A DNA stretch of 64,000 nucleotides from Paguma larvata (Eukaryota; Chordata; Mammalia; Carnivora; Viverridae): assembly GCA_030068075.1 (NCBI GenBank), contig CM057832.1, forward strand, positions 73,809,502-73,873,501. Reading direction: 5' to 3'. This document shows positions 60,345-64,000 of the stretch, piece after piece. A model generated the notes under the pieces. It did not search any database, was not told the DNA's origin, and saw nothing but the letters and a program-made list of their open reading frames with translations. Position 1 is the stretch's first letter, and each line of letters opens with the position of its first letter. Both the position numbers and the translations under genes were made by a program.

Positions 60345-61000
60345 ATTTTATTAGATGATAACTTCAAACTTACAGAAAAGTCGCAAGAATAAATCCACTT
60401 ACCCTTTACTCACGTTCACTATTAACTTTTCACCCCATTTATGTAGAATTCGCTCATTGCTCTCATTCTGTGTAAGGTTTTATGTTTTAAATTTTGAAAT
60501 TTTTTTTCTGAATCATTCAAAGTAAGATGCATACTTTGTGGCTCTTTATCCCTAAATATTTCAGCACGTATTTCCTAAGAATAGGTACATTCTCTTGTAG
60601 AACCACAGTGCAGCCATCGACTTCTGGAAATTTAATGTTAATAAATACCTTTATGTAATCTGCTCTCTATATTCCATTTTTACCCCAACTGACTCAATTC
60701 TTGGATCACAAATTGTGTTTATGTGCAATAAATGCACATCTATTAATAAATGTCCCTGTGCAATAAATGTCCCTTGTCTGTTTAGTCTTCTCTAATCTGG
60801 AACAACTCCTTGGCTCTTCTTTGTCTTTTGTGACACTGACATTTTAAAAAGGCAACATGTCCTTTTTTATAACATGTTTCTCCTTTGACATTTGCTTGAT
60901 ATTTCTTTTTGTTTACATTCAGGTTAAGTGTTTCCAGCCAAACTTCTGCATAGGTCATGTGATGTCCTTTTCAAGGTATCCTGTCCCAAGGATCTTCTAT
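60345..61000 (-). mobile_element. Old L1 3' fragment
   Basis: Reversed L1M-type text is visible: acttacagaaaagtcgcaa, tatttcctaagaataggtac and ttctctaatctggaacaac. Confidence 0.6.
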
Positions 61001-61277
61001 CCAGCCATCCCTCTTTAGTGAGTCTGATTTTAAGTCTAGCACAACATTGAGCCATGAAGTTGGTGAACAATTCCCTAAGACAGTGAAAAGGAAGCTTTTC
61101 TAGAAGAGACAGGAAGAGGAGTTTTAGAATTTAGAATTCAGCATCAAGGCAGAAAGAGATTTTTGAGATTATAAAGCAGTATGAATAATTATGGCATTAA
61201 TGTTGTTCATAAGAAATTCTGGCGTTTATTGAGCCCTTATCCTGTGCCATTTGCTTCTTTATGTATTTTAAATAGCG

Positions 61278-61800
61278 TAGCAGTTTTCTATTGCTGTTGT
61301 AACAAATTACCCAATTTAGCAGCTTGAAACATTACAGATTTACTATTCTACAGTTCTGTGGGTCAGAAGTCCACTGTGGGTCTCATGGGGCTAAAATCAG
61401 AATCACTATAAGGCTGGGTTCCTTTCTGGGGGCCCTAGCAGAAGAGTGGTTTCTTTGGTCCTTTGAATTACTGGCAGAATTCAGTTCCTTGCAGTTGTAG
61501 AACTTGTCCCAGTTGTCTGTCTACCGAAGGTTGTATTTGGGTTTTTGATGCCATCTGTATTCAGTTTAGGGGAGGGAGCCAAAAACCAGCAATGATGGGT
61601 CTCTCCTCTCTCCTGTCTTTCTTTCTGACAGCAGCTGAAAAGGTTCTCCACTTTCGAGGACTGCTGTGTTTAGCTCTGGCCCACCTCGATAACCCAGGAT
61701 AATATCCCCTCCTCAAGATCTTTAATCTTAATCACATTTTCAATGTTCCTTCTATTGTTAAGGGAATAGTATTCATGGGTTCTGGGGTTTATCTAACTTG
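61278..61800 (+). mobile_element. Ancient LTR-like repeat, probably MaLR
   Basis: The text tattgctgttgtaacaaatt, acagttctgtgggtcagaag and aacccaggataatatcccc is a common mammalian repeat that I believe is a MaLR LTR. The subfamily is unsure, and no retroviral genes adjoin it. Confidence 0.55.
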
Positions 61801-62059
61801 AGGGTTTGAAATTTTATTTTAGCAGCAGAATCCTTTATCAAATGGAAAATTAGGAAAAATCAAATACATAAAAGGATGAGAGCCAAGCCTCTCCAGCTCC
61901 ATTTGGGAGTAGTGGATGACAGGGAAGAGAGGGCTGATTGTGTCCAGTCCCTCTGTTACCAAACACGAAGGTGAGGCCCAGGGATAAATGTGGAATGACT
62001 TGCCTGAAGTGAGTCCTGGGACTGAGTGTGCCTCTTCCACTCTTTCCATGGGCTCGTTC

Positions 62060-62284
62060 TTTTTTTTTTTTTTCTTTTGTTTTTTGGCATTATTTATTTT
62101 GAGAGAGACAGAGACAGAGCATGAGCAGGGGAAGGGTAGAGAGAGAGGGAGAGACAGAATCCGAAGCAGGCTCCAGACTCTGAGCTGTCAGCACAGAGCC
62201 GGATGCGGGGCCTGAACCCATGAGCGAGATCATGACCTGAGCTGAAGTTGAATGCTCAACCTACTGAGCCACCCGGGTGCCCCG
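62060..62284 (-). mobile_element. Felid SINE with exact 15 bp target duplication
   Basis: tccatgggctcgttc occurs at 62045-62059 and 62285-62299. The copy is close to consensus. Confidence 0.95.
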
Positions 62285-62544
62285 TCCATGGGCTCGTTCA
62301 AACTGTGCACCACAGTCTGTCTGTTAGGGGTCTGCTCATTCATTTGTTCAGAAATCATGTATGGAGCATCTGCATGGGGTAGGCAGAATTATAGGTGGTG
62401 TGATACAAGAATAAATATAACAAAGTTTCTGCCTGCGCAGAAGTTAATTTTTAGTGGAGGAAGAAATGTAGTAAGTTTTGAAAGTAAATAAAAAATTAAA
62501 ATATCAGGTATTTGTATGTGATCTGCCAGAATTAAAATAAGGTG

Positions 62545-62645
62545 ATTGGTGTGTGCGTGTGTGCGTGTGTGTGTGTAGGGGATAGGAGGTCAGAGAAGGA
62601 GGAAGAAGTGAAGGAGGGACGGAGAGAGGGAGAAGGAGAGATGCT
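62545..62645. repeat. (TG)n followed by purine-rich tract
   Basis: An imperfect TG/GC run (62549-62577) passes into a G/A-rich stretch of about 65 bases. Confidence 0.85.
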
Positions 62646-62694
62646 TTATTGAGATTGAGCACTGAGGGGTAGCTTCTGAGAGGTGATATTTAAA

Positions 62695-62907
62695 AAAAAA
62701 TTTTTTTAACGTTTATTTATTTTTGAGACATAGAGATAGAGGGTGAGCAGGAGAAGGGCAGAGAAAGAGGGAGACACAGAATCCGAAGCAGGCTCCAGGC
62801 TCTGAGCTGTCAGCACAGAGCCTGACGCGGGGCTCGAATTCACAGACCGCGAGATCATGACCTGAGCCGAAGTCGGCCGCTTAACTGACTGAGCCACTCA
62901 GGCGCCC
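62695..62907 (-). mobile_element. Felid SINE with exact 19 bp target duplication
   Basis: ctgagaggtgatatttaaa occurs at 62676-62694 and 62908-62926 without a mismatch. The body is near consensus, marking it as one of the youngest insertions here. Confidence 0.95.
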
Positions 62908-64000
62908 CTGAGAGGTGATATTTAAACAGTGATGTGATGATGGAAGCAGCCACGTTAATATCTTGAGAAGAGCACTTCAGATGAAGGAGAGACAAAGCTA
63001 GTGCAGGGTCTAGGAACAGGAATGGGCTAGAAGCAATCCAGACCAGGGTCCTCTTGTGTGGCTGGAAAGTAAGGGTCAGGGATGATGTCAGATGTGGAGG
63101 AGATTAAATTAGTAAGGCTCTTTTGATTAAAGCCCGTACCTGTCAGTTGTCAAGCAAGCAGTATCTACGAGTTCTAGCTCGAGCTACAGAAGCCCCAAGC
63201 AAAGGGTCACTGGTTTCTTGGCAAAGCAAAAGCTTAATGCCCCCATCAGATGATGTATTTGTTCATTGAATAGGGTTCTGACGCATTTCCCCATCACTTG
63301 CTAAATTCCCAAGTGGCCCAGCCCATTGATGCACATTGGGCCCATAATGGGACAGTTGGACAATGGCTTTGAGTAACTCCAATTAGCCACGCATACCATG
63401 GTAAAGTTAAGCTGTAACTGACTTCATGGTTCTGATTTGCATTTTAACATTCAATGGGGGTAATTACTATACCTAGTCCCAAGGAATAATTGACAGATTT
63501 TATGTTTGAAATCTCAGTAGGTCAAACTTCCCATTTGTAAAACTTTTCAGTTGCTCCTTTGTCGAGCACATAAAACGAATTTACTTCTGAACTGAGACCT
63601 TGTACGCCAAATTTTTACAGCCTTAAATATAGTACTTTATCACTACTATAAATGGTTCTCAACTTACCTCCCACAGACCCATCAGTGCTAAAGGCAAGAG
63701 ACCTCCCTAAATCACTTGTTTCAATTCATAGAAGATTTCTAAGAGGAAGCCAGGTCATTTGGATTATATTTCAAATGTACAGGCTGCATTGCTAAACATA
63801 ATAAATCTGCAATTTTACAATTGGCCTGGGCAGCTAGCATGACTGTACTAGGCTTTCCAATAAGCATCCCTTCCAAATAACCTCCTTTTTCTTTTAGGAC
63901 TCACCTTCGGATCTCACCCAAAGGCTCAATGCCATCACAGAAATGTTGGGGACATAGTAATATGGAGATCACAGTTTAGGTTGATTTATTTTTCTAATGG

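Larger units (their letters stand above)
62325..63120 (+). repeat. L2-like ancient LINE with insertions
   Basis: The text cattcatttgttcagaaat, then cagaagttaatttttagtgg, continues after the purine tract and SINE with aagagcacttcagatgaagg. Confidence 0.45.
1..64000 (-). other. PCSK5: PCSK5 gene body, internal part (both ends outside window)
   Basis: The window lies inside one minus-strand gene. Ten exons translate to furin-like cysteine-rich repeats that match, in order and without a gap, what I remember of the long isoform of human PCSK5 (for example CPEGYY, CHSSCRTCE, CEGNAT, CIHEKTCK and PAGTYYEKETK). PCSK5 is a secretory-pathway subtilisin-like protease that cleaves precursors after basic residues; the Cys-rich region is linked to cell-surface and matrix tethering. 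None of the catalytic domain is present. The neighbouring human gene order could not be tested because no other gene is in view. Confidence 0.95.
44186..64000 (-). other. PCSK5: Intron upstream of the first visible PCSK5 exon (at least 19.8 kb)
   Basis: No cysteine-rich open frame with splice sites was found here, so the preceding exon is probably beyond position 64000. The content is SINEs (44343, 45551, 48494, 51847, 52067, 54657, 62060, 62695), MIR (45800, 55485), L2-like stretches (50250-51270, 53360-54190, 62325-63120), one MaLR LTR (54210-54955), another LTR-like segment (61278-61800), L1 (60345-61000) and a GT microsatellite (58233). The stretches 46010-48490, 48670-50240, 55640-58230, 58280-60340 and 63130-64000 show no repeat or gene that I recognise. 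Confidence 0.8.

Noticed and set aside
61463..61702. 79-codon frame with several cysteines
   Set aside because: It lies inside an ancient LTR-like repeat, and its cysteines do not follow the furin-like spacing.
63880..63960. Possible exon with donor-like gtgagt (reverse of actcacc at 63901)
   Set aside because: The translation lacks cysteines and no acceptor or homology to PCSK5 was seen; a single hexamer is not enough.
1..64000. FRAS1 or another furin-repeat gene as the source of the exons
   Set aside because: The exon sequences match PCSK5-specific phrases in order (CIHEKTCK, PAGTYYEKETK, HSSCRTCE), which the other furin-repeat proteins lack as far as I recall.
1..64000. CRISPR arrays, operons, tRNA genes or prokaryotic mobile systems
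   Set aside because: The sequence is a mammalian intron-exon landscape; tRNA-like heads belong to SINEs and no regular spaced repeats exist beyond microsatellites.

Overview
This is mammalian nuclear DNA, almost certainly from a felid. The window carries about thirty copies of a carnivore tRNA-derived SINE. Their consensus is the cat type: a tRNA-like head with the box-A-like GTGGCTCAG, a CT-rich middle and an AAATAAATAAAC tail. It differs from the dog SINEC_Cf. Old L1, L2, MIR, Tigger and MaLR remnants fill much of the rest. Nothing is prokaryotic or viral beyond ancient LTR relics.

The only gene I can support is on the minus strand: ten consecutive internal exons of PCSK5 (proprotein convertase subtilisin/kexin 5, PC5/6). 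They encode part of the long C-terminal furin-like cysteine-rich repeat region of the long isoform (PC5/6B). In transcription order the exons are 44143-44185, 41306-41442, 40197-40397, 30568-30651, 28531-28726, 21945-22162, 20647-20883, 17670-17897, 15980-16157 and 11678-11895. Joined, they give 1740 nt (580 codons) with no stop, consistent phase at every junction, and AG/GT at every boundary. They hold about 94 cysteines. The catalytic domain, signal peptide and isoform A end lie upstream of position 64000; the last repeats, the transmembrane segment and the tail lie beyond position 1. I found no coding sequence for them here.

Layout: 44186-64000 is one intron (at least 19.8 kb) with no exon seen. 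11678-44185 is the exon-bearing part, with introns of 0.9 to 9.5 kb. 1-11677 is the intron after the last exon in view, holding a large L1 fragment, nested SINEs and one unidentified processed-pseudogene-like segment (about 7290-8840).

No previously undescribed biological system is visible. The best second-look items are a decayed 48 bp copy of one PCSK5 exon edge inside the intron upstream of that exon's neighbour (23398-23445), a phase-1 modular exon architecture with two 218 bp paralogous exons, a roughly 200 bp direct duplication inside one intron, and SINEs stacked repeatedly at one target site. Most short open frames in the window are SINE, L1 or simple-repeat translations and are not genes.
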